This document shows positions 1 to 10,135 of a stretch of DNA of 29,586 bases, one piece after another; position 1 is the first letter of the stretch, and every line of letters begins with the position of its first letter. The stretch comes from Sperchopsis tessellata (lineage: Eukaryota; Arthropoda; Insecta; Coleoptera; Hydrophilidae): positions 1 through 29,586 of the forward strand of contig JAWQRN010000438.1 in assembly GCA_033557685.1 (NCBI GenBank). The letters are read 5' to 3'. The position numbers were made by a program, and so were the translations under genes. The notes beneath the pieces were generated by a model. It ran no database searches. It was given only the letters and a program-made list of their open reading frames with translations, and was not told the origin of the DNA.

Positions 1-1173
1 AGTTCATTTCTGTATTTAATATATTGACTTGGCCGGTTTGCTTGATATTTGATTTTATCAAATATTAAAATTACACAGGTATGTATTGTTTTCATTCCAA
101 AATCTTAAAAAATAAAAGAAATATTTTCTAATTTAAGTCTTCAAAATACTGATCATTTACTTTTTGACAGTATGCACGTCTACCAACAAATCTCTGAGTT
201 ATATTTGCCCAACGAATTTAATCACATTCATATATTATCCTTTACCTCAATGTTTGCAAGTTGTTTGGACGTCACACATTGATAACAGATTTTCCAGATC
301 TTATTTATTTTTCCCATAGAAAAATAAATAAGATCTGGAAAACAATAATACTAACAATATACGTTCTATACTCGTGTATTATAATGCAGAGATGCTCCAT
401 CTTGCTGAAACCAAAGATATTGAGGAAGATGTCCATTTTCCTTCACCTATTTAATTTTATCGATATTTATATTTAGCTTAATATTTCGTAGCGTCATGAT
501 GGTTGGTTTCGATGGTTGTGTCTGAATTTGCCAGAATTGTATTATCTTTTCGAAAAATGTGTCAAAGTTTATAGAACTTATATAACACATTCATATTTAT
601 TAAGGAATAACCAAGATTCAATCTGAAGTAATGGACTTTAAAACGGATTATAAAACGTGCATTTTTTTAGATATTTTTAACTTAATGTTAATTAGTATAA
701 ACACAAACCTGTTAAACAGGCCCTGTGTTTGTAGTCAAAAGCTACAAGTACACAGTCTTGAGCTAGTATTTATTTAGTTTAGAGTATAGTGGCGCGTATA
801 AGTTGATAATAATTATATATGTTATTGAACTGTTACACACAAATTTCTATTATGAGTGATGCTATGTATGAGAGCATGTTACACAAGACAATAGAAAAGT
901 GTAATATGTTTCCTGAATAAAAGTGGTCAAACATTATTAACATCGGGGAGAAAAAAATACGAATCTGACAAACGATTTTGTTATTAGCTCTAGTTTTGGA
1001 GATACACAACTTTTCTTCTATATATAATAGTGAAAAGCAAAATTTCTACAGAATTATATCATTCATCAAATTCATTTTCATTAAATCAATCGCAAATACA
1101 ACAAAATAAAACAAACCAAACAACAAAAACATACAGGAGTTGAAATTATTATCTGTAATACTGAAATAGTGGC
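1..1173. other. AT-rich stretch without a recognisable gene
   Basis: No reading frame here resembles a protein I know. The open frame near 261-476 spans the perfect hairpin at 290-342 and has a composition typical of random AT-rich translation. No tRNA-like block or long repeat was seen apart from the hairpin. Confidence 0.6.
290..342. repeat. Perfect 24-bp inverted repeat with a 5-nt loop
   Basis: Bases 290-313 and 319-342 are exact reverse complements, separated by the loop CCATA at 314-318. Each arm contains CCAGATCTTATTTATTT or its complement. RNA from either strand would fold into a 24-bp hairpin without mismatches. The flanking bases (289 and 343) do not pair, so the symmetry ends sharply. 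No neighbouring gene explains it. It could be a foldback element, a recent inverted duplication or a small-RNA precursor; the sequence does not decide between these. Confidence 0.9.
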
Positions 1174-2733
1174 CTAATCAGTGCTCCTTCTCTTTGATTG
1201 TCGCCTGTAATCCTGTTCTGGAATATTTCTTGTTAATGGCAAACAGTAATCTATAAGCATAGCGGAGTTTCACAGATCCTGATCTTCGTTCCATTGTTAA
1301 AATGTCTTGATGGAACCACTCACCATGCTCATCACTCATTGCATCGCTGTTCTGGGAAGAAATCTAGATGAGAGTGGAGAAAGTGTATTTCGAGGGACGT
1401 TTTGCATTATAATCTTTGATACTTGCCTAAAAGGTAGTTTACCAGCTCAACTATTTTAAAGACTTTCCAAGGTGGTTGCTCATAGTCCTTGAGGGATCCA
1501 ATGAAGTTTTAATCCACAAGAAGTTTACAAATTTGAGGCCCAATAAAGATTCCTTCCTTAATGATAGCCTCTCACAGCCGTGCAAATTTGTTTCTCAAGT
1601 ACTTGAAAACTTCTCCATCCCTGGTCATCCCGTTTATACAGTTATTTATAAGACCGAGTTTTATGTATCAGAGGGGCAGAAGAATTTTGCTTCTATCAAC
1701 GATAGGTCTGTGCTGGACATTCTTTACCCCTGGTCGCAGAGTTTTCTGTTGTAGTGTGACGATCTAGCCCGACTGTCCCATTCATAAAGTAATTAGCAAT
1801 ACTTTGTATATAACGACTGTGGGCCCAGCAATACTGAAATTACCTTCAGGTCTCCACAGATTTGCCATTGGTGGTTTTTGTATTTAATTACTTCTAGAAA
1901 TAATTTCATATTGTTATGTTTCCTTCATATGGACAGCATGGACTACAGAAATTGAAGGAAGAGAATTGCTGTTGTGCAGCAAAACAGCTTTTAAACTAAG
2001 CTTTGAAGAGTATGAATAGCCTCCAATCATGTGGGTTGTGCTCCACATTCAAAGCTGTCATCAAACTATTCACATTATGATAGGCAACTAGGTTATTATT
2101 TTGTTTTTAAAATATGGAAGTAAGTCTTTGTGCTGACTCCTGTGCACTGACACTTGAACGTTACATTCTAGCAGATTACATTATTTGAGCCTAGATCCTA
2201 GAAGCACGGCTTTGTCTTTTGGTAGATCCAGGTCTCGAATTAAATCACTTTCACCATAGGTAAGTCTGTGTGGCTCACCCAGTAACTGAGGTGTGAAATA
2301 TGGGTCTGATGTCACCTCCGTATTGTCTTCATATACCTATACTCCTCTGGTGGGGTAGGTACTAGTGGAATAGCTAACTGGTTGTTGAGATATTGTATGC
2401 TCAATTTCTTATTGCTTGATAGACCATGATTGATAGGTTCCATGTAGAAATAATAGTTATCTACGTGATTTATCGGCTCTCTCCAAATTATTGGAATGTC
2501 AAATAGCATTGAACGTACGTTTTTTATTGATCCATCCACTTCACATTCACAAAACAAGTATTGCAGTAGATATGAGGTGCCCACGTTTTGTCTTAATCCC
2601 CTAATCTCGTACCAAAATAATGGTGATAGGAGGTCTTCACAAGTGGAGTAACTGAGCATTTTTGGGCGGCAAATGTCACATCACCACACACATAACAGAA
2701 ATTCTCAAATTTGTTAATACATTTACGTGGCAT
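1174..2733 (-). pseudogene. Broken copy of a dispersed arthropod gene family of unknown function
   Basis: Read on the minus strand from the ATG at 2733 to the stop at 1174-1176, the frames together carry the whole order of a family I recall as highly repeated in arthropod genomes and annotated only as uncharacterised. Visible blocks: an N-terminal start MPRKCINKFENFCYVCG; WAPHIYCNTC, a second CxxC pair; IPIIWREPINHVDNYYF (in the open frame 2312-2659); SSKLSLKAVLLHN (about 2000); a CGDLKV-type block at about 1841-1867; EGIFIGPQICKLLVD (about 1520-1570); EIHFLHSHLDFFP (about 1350-1385); and SDEHGEWFHQDI at about 1301-1339. It ends in NSAMLIDYCLP. Several stops (for example TAA at 2593-2595) and many frameshifts make it a pseudogene. 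The two CxxC pairs suggest zinc binding. A transposase role is possible but is inference only. Family recognition is from memory. Confidence 0.7.
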
Positions 2734-2891
2734 CCTGGCTTTTCAAGTTGAGTATGACTTTAAAAAAAAACTGCAAACAATGAAAGGAACAACATTCTAA
2801 CCTTCACTCCAAGTAATCTGTAATCTCAGATTTGTCTACCCCTATATTTCCTTTATGTACTAACTTACTTAGCTGATCGGAACGTCACACG

Positions 2892-2897
<6 letters not shown>

Positions 2898-2923
<26 letters not shown>
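2898..2923. repeat. (TA)13 microsatellite
   Basis: Thirteen uninterrupted TA units. They lie at or near the likely left end of the Helitron-like element; TA-rich starts are common in such elements. Confidence 0.9.
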
Positions 2924-3504
2924 AGAAGTTATGGCCTGGTGTATGTAGGTATAGATGTATGTATTTATGTGGCTCGCTGCTAAGCCTAAGCCTATACGTT
3001 ATGAGATAAGAGTGAGCACTAACTATGTGAGTTGTTGTTTATTTTGATATGCGCGTGACGAATATGAGAAAGACGAAGCGAAGCTAAGCTAGCTTTCACG
3101 TACTTTTATTTATTGCTAAGCGAGCGTACACACAGAGTCAAGCATGATAATGAACATTCATTTAATAGAGCATGGGGGCGCTCACATGGCTAGGAAAAAA
3201 TACAAAATTTATATTTCTTAATATTATTAAGTCATTATGGGTTATATTGACATATTATGACATGGTTGGGTCTCCTGTGTTCAAGTTAAGTGCCATTGTT
3301 AGGTACCTCAATACTCCACTAGGGAAATAAAAGTTAAAATTTTAATTGTTACGTAACGTAATTGACGCACCAGTGTTACGGTACAGGGAAATTTGTTTTA
3401 TACACAAGCCTTATAATAAACATATACTTTGGTATTATTACACTTGACATCTTTAGATTAGCTCTTCAAAAAATTACACTGGCAACGCCGGGTATTTCAG
3501 CTAG
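2898..3504 (+). mobile_element. Putative non-autonomous Helitron-like element
   Basis: The right end has the layout expected of a Helitron 3' terminus. A short GC-rich hairpin (ACTGGC, loop AAC, GCCGGGT, 3478-3493; one G-T pair) is followed seven bases later by CTAG at 3501-3504 and then a T, as expected for insertion between A and T. The interior (2930-3470) has no coding frame and includes the GTATGTAGGTATAGATGTATG type of repeat seen near the left ends of insect elements of this kind. The left boundary is not fixed: no clear TC start after an A was found, so 2898 is a guess based on the TA tract. No Rep/helicase frame is present, so mobilisation would have needed an autonomous partner. Confidence 0.5.
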
Positions 3505-5904
3505 TACATCATAAATCGGCTATATGTCGGAAATGAGACCTAACTAAACGTATTAAAAGTCATATTCGTTTTTAACACACTGAAATCAATAAGAAATTAG
3601 TATTTTTAAGTCAGAACATTATCATTGTTGGCCAGTGTTAAAATTAGTCTTAACTCTTTAGTGAGTTACTAAACTTAATTTTAGTTTTTTTCTGAATAAA
3701 CATCAAACGATTCCTTACCACGCAGATATAATACATTTATCATCCTATATTTTAAAAGAAAATCACATACGTCAGCATATTTTATGCTGATGCCCTCTTT
3801 TAATTATTTCCGCCCTTATCGCAACCTGTGCATCTGTCACTATCAGTTTGGAGTTGATATTGAGAAGACTAGAAGACGACACATAATCCTGAGGGACACT
3901 ACGTGAGGTACAATTTCAGAAATAGCGTTTTCCGGTATATTTTCAGAAATAGTATTTTCCATCACGTTTTATATGTGGTTTCAATATGAGTTTGAGATAA
4001 ATTGAGTATCTCTTCTATCCATACCGACGTTTCTCAGAACTTATGCAACCACTTGGACTGTTTACTTTTTCAACTGCCATCCAAATAAGACGTAAAAATA
4101 AACTCTTGGAAAACTTGTTTTTAAAAAATTTTATATAAATATTTACAACGGTTTACAAAAAATTTTCTAATATATTTACAGTATCTCTATATAATAAAAT
4201 ACGTATTGGAAAACAGGTTTAAAATATCTTGAGAAGAATATATAACTTCTTTTGCATATTGATCAAATAAATCAGCAATGAAATTTGCGTTATAAACTAA
4301 ACAGAATAAAATTGTAAAGAAGTTGATATACAATTTACTTAAAATAGCCTCCTCGTGACTTCACACAGACTTGTAATCATCGACGCCAGTCATCTGTGGA
4401 AGAACGCACGACTTCTATGGAATATTGGGCACTGATAGAACTAAAAATCATTTTAAATTTCAATGACTTGTAGCGCACACCTCATACTCAAAAAATGACC
4501 AAATTTTTTAATCCAAAGAATTCAGGCTTGGGCTTGATGAAGGCAATTTTAGTGTTTAATAAAATCAATATTTTGCTTATGAAATCATTATTCTGAAGAC
4601 TTTCCATTATGAACCGGTGCTTAATCATGTTTAAAAACCCATTAATAAATATTAGTATTGAGAAGATTCACAATGGACTCCAGAGTGCCCGCTTGATACA
4701 TCGTATCCTAAGATTTGACAAATTTTCTACAAAAATGAACTTGAATGGTGTCCAAATAAGATGATGATGGCCTATTAGTTGAACACGACGGGCCTTTCAA
4801 TCAGCTTCAGCACTACTACAAGTGTAGACTCTATAATGTTCTCCACTCATCTGCATAAAGAATTCTGACATGTTTGTTATCTGCGCATCGGTAATGAAGC
4901 AAATTTGATCTTTCATTGTTTTGTTTTAACGTATAGTATAAAAATGACATCTTTTTTCGATAACAGCTTGCTCACGATTTGAAATGAAACTTCAGTGTAA
5001 CTTCTAATATTGCGATAATCAATTTTTGTCTTATGTTTAGATTTTTCAACAATTTAAAAATCGTTGTTAATGACCATACATATATAACGCAATAATTGCG
5101 ATAAGGTTTTTTTTCCCCATTCCATTATTATTTACGATGCTACTACAAAATTTCTACAACTTTCTATTCAATAACGATAGGACTACAAACAATAAACCTG
5201 CTTTTAATTCTGTACTGGATTCTGAATTCAATTGTCACATATTTTAGGTTTTCTGGGAGACAACCATATGTAGGCTTCTCTTTTTGTCGATGATTCGTCT
5301 TCTTTGGGCATTATTTGATTATTGATTCTCCTGCAGCAGTGGATAAATCGTCGGAAGAAAAGCCTACGCACTGCTATCTCCTGGAAAACATGAAGATACA
5401 CCTTCGTTTATTTCTCCGGTTACTTAAATCGTAGAAACAAACAAAACATTTCGGGTACAAAGGTTATGACTTGACTACGTAATGTTCCACGTGTTATTAT
5501 TTGTTTGGAAGGAGTGGTGAGATGAATCCTCCCCTTGAAGTTTTACTGTGGAGCGGAGTGTAAAAGTTGAACTTCCTGTACATGGTTGGTGGTATCTAGA
5601 TTTCTTAAACACAATGACCTTTATAAATGCTATTATACAGAACACCTAGGAAACAAATGTCACTTTAACTATGCAGTAGAACTTTTAATTTACAGCTAAC
5701 AATTATTCAACAACTTTCAACGCTCTTGAGCTGGCTAAGGCTGGAGAAGGTAGAATATACAATGTATGGATGATTAGTAGTTTATTGTTAGTTATGTCAC
5801 AGCTTTAAATTTGTATCGGTATAATTATTTAATTTTTGTTTAATTTTTCAGCAATGCGCAATTTCGAAATGCTAAATTATTTACAGCGTTTATAAATTTG
5901 TTAA
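3505..5904. other. Unassigned AT-rich region with minor repeats
   Basis: Mostly unreadable. Small structures seen: a short hairpin around 3772-3793 (CAGCAT/ATGCTG); two copies of TTTCAGAAATAG followed by TTTTCC near 3914 and 3940; and an imperfect inverted repeat at 5248-5390. A weak transposase-like tail lies at 4333-4415 on the minus strand. Confidence 0.5.
4333..4415 (-). pseudogene. Possible mariner-type transposase C-terminal scrap
   Basis: The minus strand reads VVRSSTDDWRR, one stop, LQVCVKSRGGYFK and then a stop. That resembles the end of mariner-group transposases, where a WRRRL segment precedes a Gly-Gly-Tyr/His-Phe ending. The catalytic domain is not recognisable further upstream on the minus strand (4420-4930), though that stretch has partly open frames. 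The match is short and could be chance. Confidence 0.25.
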
Positions 5905-7285
5905 GGAGTCGTTGCCATCATTGTAAGAAGTAACATCGATAAAATAGTTAGAGAAGATATAAACTCTCCATCAGTGCCTTACAGCTTCGAGTGTGAAGCA
6001 ATAGATGTCGTTTTAGATAAACAGTTTCATTCTATTTTATGTATATATCGTTCCCCGCATAGTGATACAAATATGTGTTTTAATAAACTTGAAACAATGT
6101 TGCAGGCTATTTGTATCAATAATAGTCTTGTTCTTCTTGATGGCGACTATAATATCGATACTTCTGTAAATAGTAAAGATTGTCTTGATTTTATAAACCT
6201 TTGTGAATCATATAATTTATATTTAACTATTAAAAATGCATCTAGGTTTACACGTAATTCTGGTACACGCATAGACAATATTATCACTAATATAGAGAGT
6301 GTTATATCTGTTACAGTCCTTTTTACCTCTCTATCGGATTACATGGTTCAAATAATACAGTTTGAGGTAAAATCTAAAGAAAATTTCGTGACTGTACGTA
6401 AAAGAAACTATAGCTTCGAAAATATACGTAACAGTTTGTCCTTGGAGTCGTGGGGATGGTGTTTTTTGTTCGGGTGATGCGGATGCTTTAATGATTTCTT
6501 ATCCATTTTCGTCTCTTATTTTAACATGTGCTTTCCGAAAGTGCGCACTATCTACAATTCAGTTTGTAAAACTGCCTGGTTAACTCAAAATGTAATTCGA
6601 GCCCGAGAAAATTTGAAGATATTTGAAACTTTATCCTCTACATCTCCAGAACTTTTATTTATATATAAAAAGAAGGAAGTTGAGTATGACAGTCTGGTCA
6701 ATGGAACGAAAAAGTTTTATTTCTCTAATAAAATCAAAAACTCTGAAAATAAGAAAGCTGAAATATGGAAAACTGTCAACCTATTAACTGGGAAATCTAT
6801 AAAACGAGTTTACATGAGGCTGAATGGCACATTATTTATTAGATATTGCTAATAATTTTAATGATGTTTTTTTTTTAAATGCAACTGGTAATGTTTCAAA
6901 TGAAATACCTCCTGCTGAAAAGCATTTTGGAGTTTCCAAAGTTGAATCGTCATTTATCCTGCTACATAAAATGAAATTTATAATATTGTTTTAATTTTAA
7001 GAAGTAAATAAGTGGTGGTTTGGATGAAATTCCGCCTTTTGTTATAAAAAAAGTATAAACAGCATTATGCAACCTCTTACATATATTCTGAATTTATCGT
7101 TATTATCTGGAGTGTTTCCCTCTCCTCTTAAAATGGCGTTAGTGAAACCTTTGTTCAAAAAGAGCGATCCTAGCTGCACAAAAAATTGTGGACCCATTAC
7201 TTTATTGACAGGCCTTTCAAACATATTTGAACTGGTAATGACCAAACGACTTGCGCAATATCTTAATGAGTTCAAAATACTGAAC

Positions 7286-7302
7286 GACTTCCCACATTGT
7301 TT
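7286..7302. repeat. Left target-site duplication of the inserted SINE
   Basis: GACTTCCCACATTGTTT here recurs as GACTTCCAACATTGTTT at 7443-7459, 16 of 17 bases identical. Joining the flanks at the repeat gives continuous LINE coding sequence, so it marks the insertion point. Confidence 0.85.
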
Positions 7303-7442
7303 ATTGTTTGTGTATTTTTTATTTAACTTCGGCCTTTTTCCGCTGCTTTGGCCAATCACCAATTTTGCCGCAAACTGTACTACAATGACTTTTCCCCATG
7401 CTTAGTAGCTTAGTACATAGCCACTGAGCTACGAGACGGCTT
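7303..7442 (-). mobile_element. SINE copy 2, internally deleted, inside the LINE
   Basis: Same family as the 300-bp copy at 18567-18866. Shared blocks are ATTTAACTTCGGCCTTTTTCC (one base longer than quoted elsewhere), GGCCAATCACC, ATTTTGCCGCAA and CTTAGTAGCTTAGTACATAG. Roughly half of the full-length interior is missing. Read on the minus strand the head is GCCGTCTCGTAGCTCAGTGG, which holds a standard RNA polymerase III A box (TAGCTCAGTGG). The tail lies at the left and is T-rich on the plus strand. It is bounded by a 17-bp target-site duplication and interrupts the reverse transcriptase of the LINE. Confidence 0.85.
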
Positions 7443-7459
7443 GACTTCCAACATTGTTT
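7443..7459. repeat. Right target-site duplication of the inserted SINE
   Basis: Partner of 7286-7302 with one mismatch. The LINE reading resumes directly after it with FRQIRNTETANFDYISR-type sequence expected just before motif A. Confidence 0.85.
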
Positions 7460-8208
7460 TAGGCAGATACGTAATACAGAAACAGCAAATTTTGATTATA
7501 TTTCTAGGGTGTGTATAAATTTAGCTTGTGGTATATTCGTTGATCTGTCAATGGCCTTTAGTTCGATTGACCATGGTTTGTTGCTTTCAAAATAATAAGG
7601 ACTGGTGACTCACAGGGCAGAATCTTAAGCCCACTTCTTTTTATAATATTCGTAAGTGACATGTCTCAGATAGTTTCAAACTCTGCCCACAGTTTGATAA
7701 AAATTTCCAATATTACAAATCATTTGACGGTTGGAAATCATTTTACGGACAATATTTCTAAGGGTGTGATACTGTATGAACAAATGAAGGCATGGTTTCA
7801 AGAAAACTCGCTTCTTCTTAATAGGGAAAAAACATATGCTCTTTTGTTTCAGATGCGCAATGCATCTGGAGGTATACCTGATGGTATGGGTTTGGGTGGT
7901 GGCCCAGTGGCATTTTCAACTTGTGTGAAGCTCTTGGGTGTTGTTATATATTTCAGGCTTAGTAAGAATATTTACTCGTTAAGAGTATTATCTCAGCATA
8001 TTGACGGATCATCCCTTCGCACACTGTATTTTGTGAGCGTGTATTCTATTTTAAAATATGAAATATATTTCTGGGGAGCAATTGTGAGTGCTCCAAGAGT
8101 GTTTGTTTAGCAAAAGAGAGCTGTGCGTACCATATATGGCTTAACCTATCTTGAATCCTGAGGAGTTTGTAAGAAGAATAACTTGCTTACAGTACCTGCG
8201 CTATATAT

Positions 8209-8284
8209 GTATGCACTCCGAACTCGTACTGCAACATAAGCGTTGTTTCATATATATGCTTAGAGTCTAGATCTGGTTAACTAC
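8209..8284 (+). repeat. Left arm of a 76-bp inverted repeat (LINE-derived)
   Basis: Pairs with 8371-8446 in inverted orientation with about eight mismatches in 76 bases. This arm lies in the LINE C-terminal coding region, reading MHSELVLQHKRCFIYML, and LINE-like sequence continues beyond it (TTRGKHQYPSCIGRN). So this is the original copy and the other arm is the duplicate. Confidence 0.85.
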
Positions 8285-8370
8285 GAGAGGTAAGCATCAA
8301 TATCCAAGTTGCATCGGACGAAATTGATACGTTATTTACAACATTTATCTACTAATAGTACATAAACTAG

Positions 8371-8446
8371 GTAATTAACCAGACATAGACGCTAAGCATA
8401 TATACGAAACAACGCTTATGTTGCAGTACGTGTTCGGAGTGCATAA
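8371..8446 (-). repeat. Right arm of the 76-bp inverted repeat
   Basis: Reverse complement of the LINE segment 8209-8284, about 90 per cent identical. Sequence on either side of it does not continue the LINE in inverted form, so only this short segment was copied. The loop between the arms is 86 bases. A transcript across both arms could fold into a long stem. Confidence 0.85.
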
Positions 8447-9929
8447 GTGTAACTCAGTGTCATTGAAGACGAGTGGAACTCAGAAATGCATTTGGCACAT
8501 ATTTTCAATTCCCGCATCTTTTAAAATGAATTAAAATATTCGTACTGCAATGTACGTATATGTAAACAAACACGCGGTTGTCTCATACCGGCATTTCTAA
8601 GTCGAGCCATTACATACAACCTGACACCGCTGAAGCATAATATTATTAGAATGTTGTAAATTATCAAATGGGTTTTCATTTGGAATATGACCTGTAATAA
8701 CATCATTGTGTTTTAATTTTCTTGTTGAATGAATTATATGCTTATATAGTGAAATCGCATATGTTTTTTTAAATTGTACGGGAGTCTTGAGATGTCCTTG
8801 TGTCTTTAAATGTCGGATAAGTTCAATGAACGTTGAATGTAATTTCTATATTGAGTTATTATATTGAGGGTGATTTAATTTTGTGTAGGGGTAATAAATC
8901 AGAAATAACAGAGTTTTAAACTTCTCTTTCATTATCAACAATTATTTCAGTTGGCAAACGATGATGAGAAAATACTGATATTAAGTGACTGACTATTTTA
9001 GTAGAGGATAACAAAGTGGACTATATGCTTGTGCAAATTTGATAAAGGTGTCTATAATTTTTAATAACATTGTTTGTGCTAATGTAAAAGTGTCTCATTT
9101 TCAATGATATAATTGCAGCTTAAATTCATTTAAATTTTATTAGGACTTCTTACTTGCTCTGTTAACATATTTCACAGTTTTTGATTCTGTTTTATCAACG
9201 CCGCTGTGACAGGTTTTGTGCAGATTGATTTTATTAACATGGCTGGATGTGTGACGTTTGACTATGTGCATTCTATCGGAAATTATTAGTAACTACACCG
9301 TACAATAGTACCTAATAGTTAGCTTAAACGATTATATAAAAATCACTGTTTATGCCGTCCGTAGCATTATTTAAGTACCCGTGGTGTCAAAACTTGTACC
9401 TAGGGTTATTACAATACGTGAGACGAACAATAGGCCGATAGCGTCATTTTCTGAAACATTTAATTTGGGAATTCTAAGACGCGCTATGGCCGTAACGGCA
9501 GATTTTATAGCTATGGAAGTTTGGGGGTAAGTCACACATTCAATTCTCAAACAAGGCAGATGTTCAAAATTCACAACTCATAGAGTTCATCTTATATTTT
9601 TGAAAAGAACTGTATTTTTACTCAGTGTCGACGTACATTTGGCTACACATTAATTATTATAACTTGCAACAGTGCATCCTTTTTATAAGTGTGGGTACAA
9701 TAAGACAGTGTGTGAAATATTAAAATCCTTCTTGCCACCCGCATTCCTAATCCGTCCTTAATATAACGCACGAACCAGTAGTTGGAGCCCATACACTCAC
9801 ACGCATGCAGTTGGTGCCCATACGCACACATGTCTATAGATATTGGAAGTAAAGTTAGCGAAAATATTTTTACTAGCTTTTGCATGCAAGAAATTAACTC
9901 CTATTTACAAGGATAAATTACAACATTTT
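8447..9929. other. Unassigned region
   Basis: Open frames on the minus strand (8521-8706, 9371-9574, 9643-9885) match nothing I recognise and lack motifs. One short tandem duplication is visible: GTTGGAGCCCATAC at 9781 and GTTGGTGCCCATAC at 9810, each followed by a CACAC/ACGCA-rich stretch. The last few hundred bases could include the remains of a BEL/Pao LTR, given the leader motif that follows, but no LTR ends can be shown. Confidence 0.5.
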
Positions 9930-9930
9930 G

Positions 9931-10012
9931 GTGCTTCGACCTTTATAGAGCCAACATTCTTGTTCTTCGAGCAGTAGAAGTACCAACATTTGGTCAATTC
10001 GAGCCGGATAAA
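9931..10012 (+). other. BEL/Pao-type leader just downstream of a lost 5' LTR
   Basis: Contains TTTTGGTGCTTCGACC (about 9935), GTTCTTCGAGCAG (about 9962) and ATTTGGTCAATTCGAGCCGG (9988-10007). Repeated 'TTGGTCCTTCGAGCCGG'-like phrases are typical of the untranslated leader of BEL/Pao retrotransposons, near the primer-binding site. Position fits, because gag-like coding sequence begins about 125 bases later at 10136. A matching LTR pair was not found. Confidence 0.5.
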
Positions 10013-10135
10013 TAGGATTTTTTTTGTATTATAAGCACGTGTAACTTTTATAAAATTCGTCTATGTTTATTACCTTACATAGTTCACGTAATCATATTTT
10101 TAATACAAAAAGAGAAAAGGTATTTAGAGGCAAAT

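Larger units (their letters stand above)
5905..8330 (+). pseudogene. Degenerate Jockey-like LINE: endonuclease and reverse transcriptase
   Basis: A 5'-truncated non-LTR retrotransposon. The apurinic-type endonuclease reads from GVVAIIVRSNIDKIVRED (5905) through CIYRSPHSD and GDYNID (about 6142-6159) to TRIDNIITN and SDY (6334-6342). The last His expected in SDH is Tyr here. A linker follows (6526-6795), then the reverse transcriptase: GGLDEIPPFVIKKV (about 7016), VKPLFKKSD, a SINE insertion, IFVDLSMAF (motif A; Asp at 7542-7544), then TGDSQGRILSPLLFIIFVSDM in altered frame (motif B). The stretch between A and B is shortened and no YADD box is found. KLLGVVIYFRLS, LRTLYFVSVYSILKY and RAVRTIYGL mark the C-terminal part, fading out near 8330. 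Stops and shifts occur between blocks. It is not capable of retrotransposition. The clade is assigned by motif style only. Confidence 0.85.

Noticed and set aside
1476..1767. Two overlapping plus-strand open frames of 92 and 68 codons
   Set aside because: They lie opposite the minus-strand repeated-family relic, whose motifs explain the sequence; they are antisense shadows.
7042..7362. Minus-strand open frame of 106 codons
   Set aside because: Antisense to the LINE reverse transcriptase and the SINE; no motif of its own.
9371..9885. Two minus-strand open frames (67 and 80 codons)
   Set aside because: No recognisable domain, no conserved context, and no start or splice signals worth noting. 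Left within the unassigned region.
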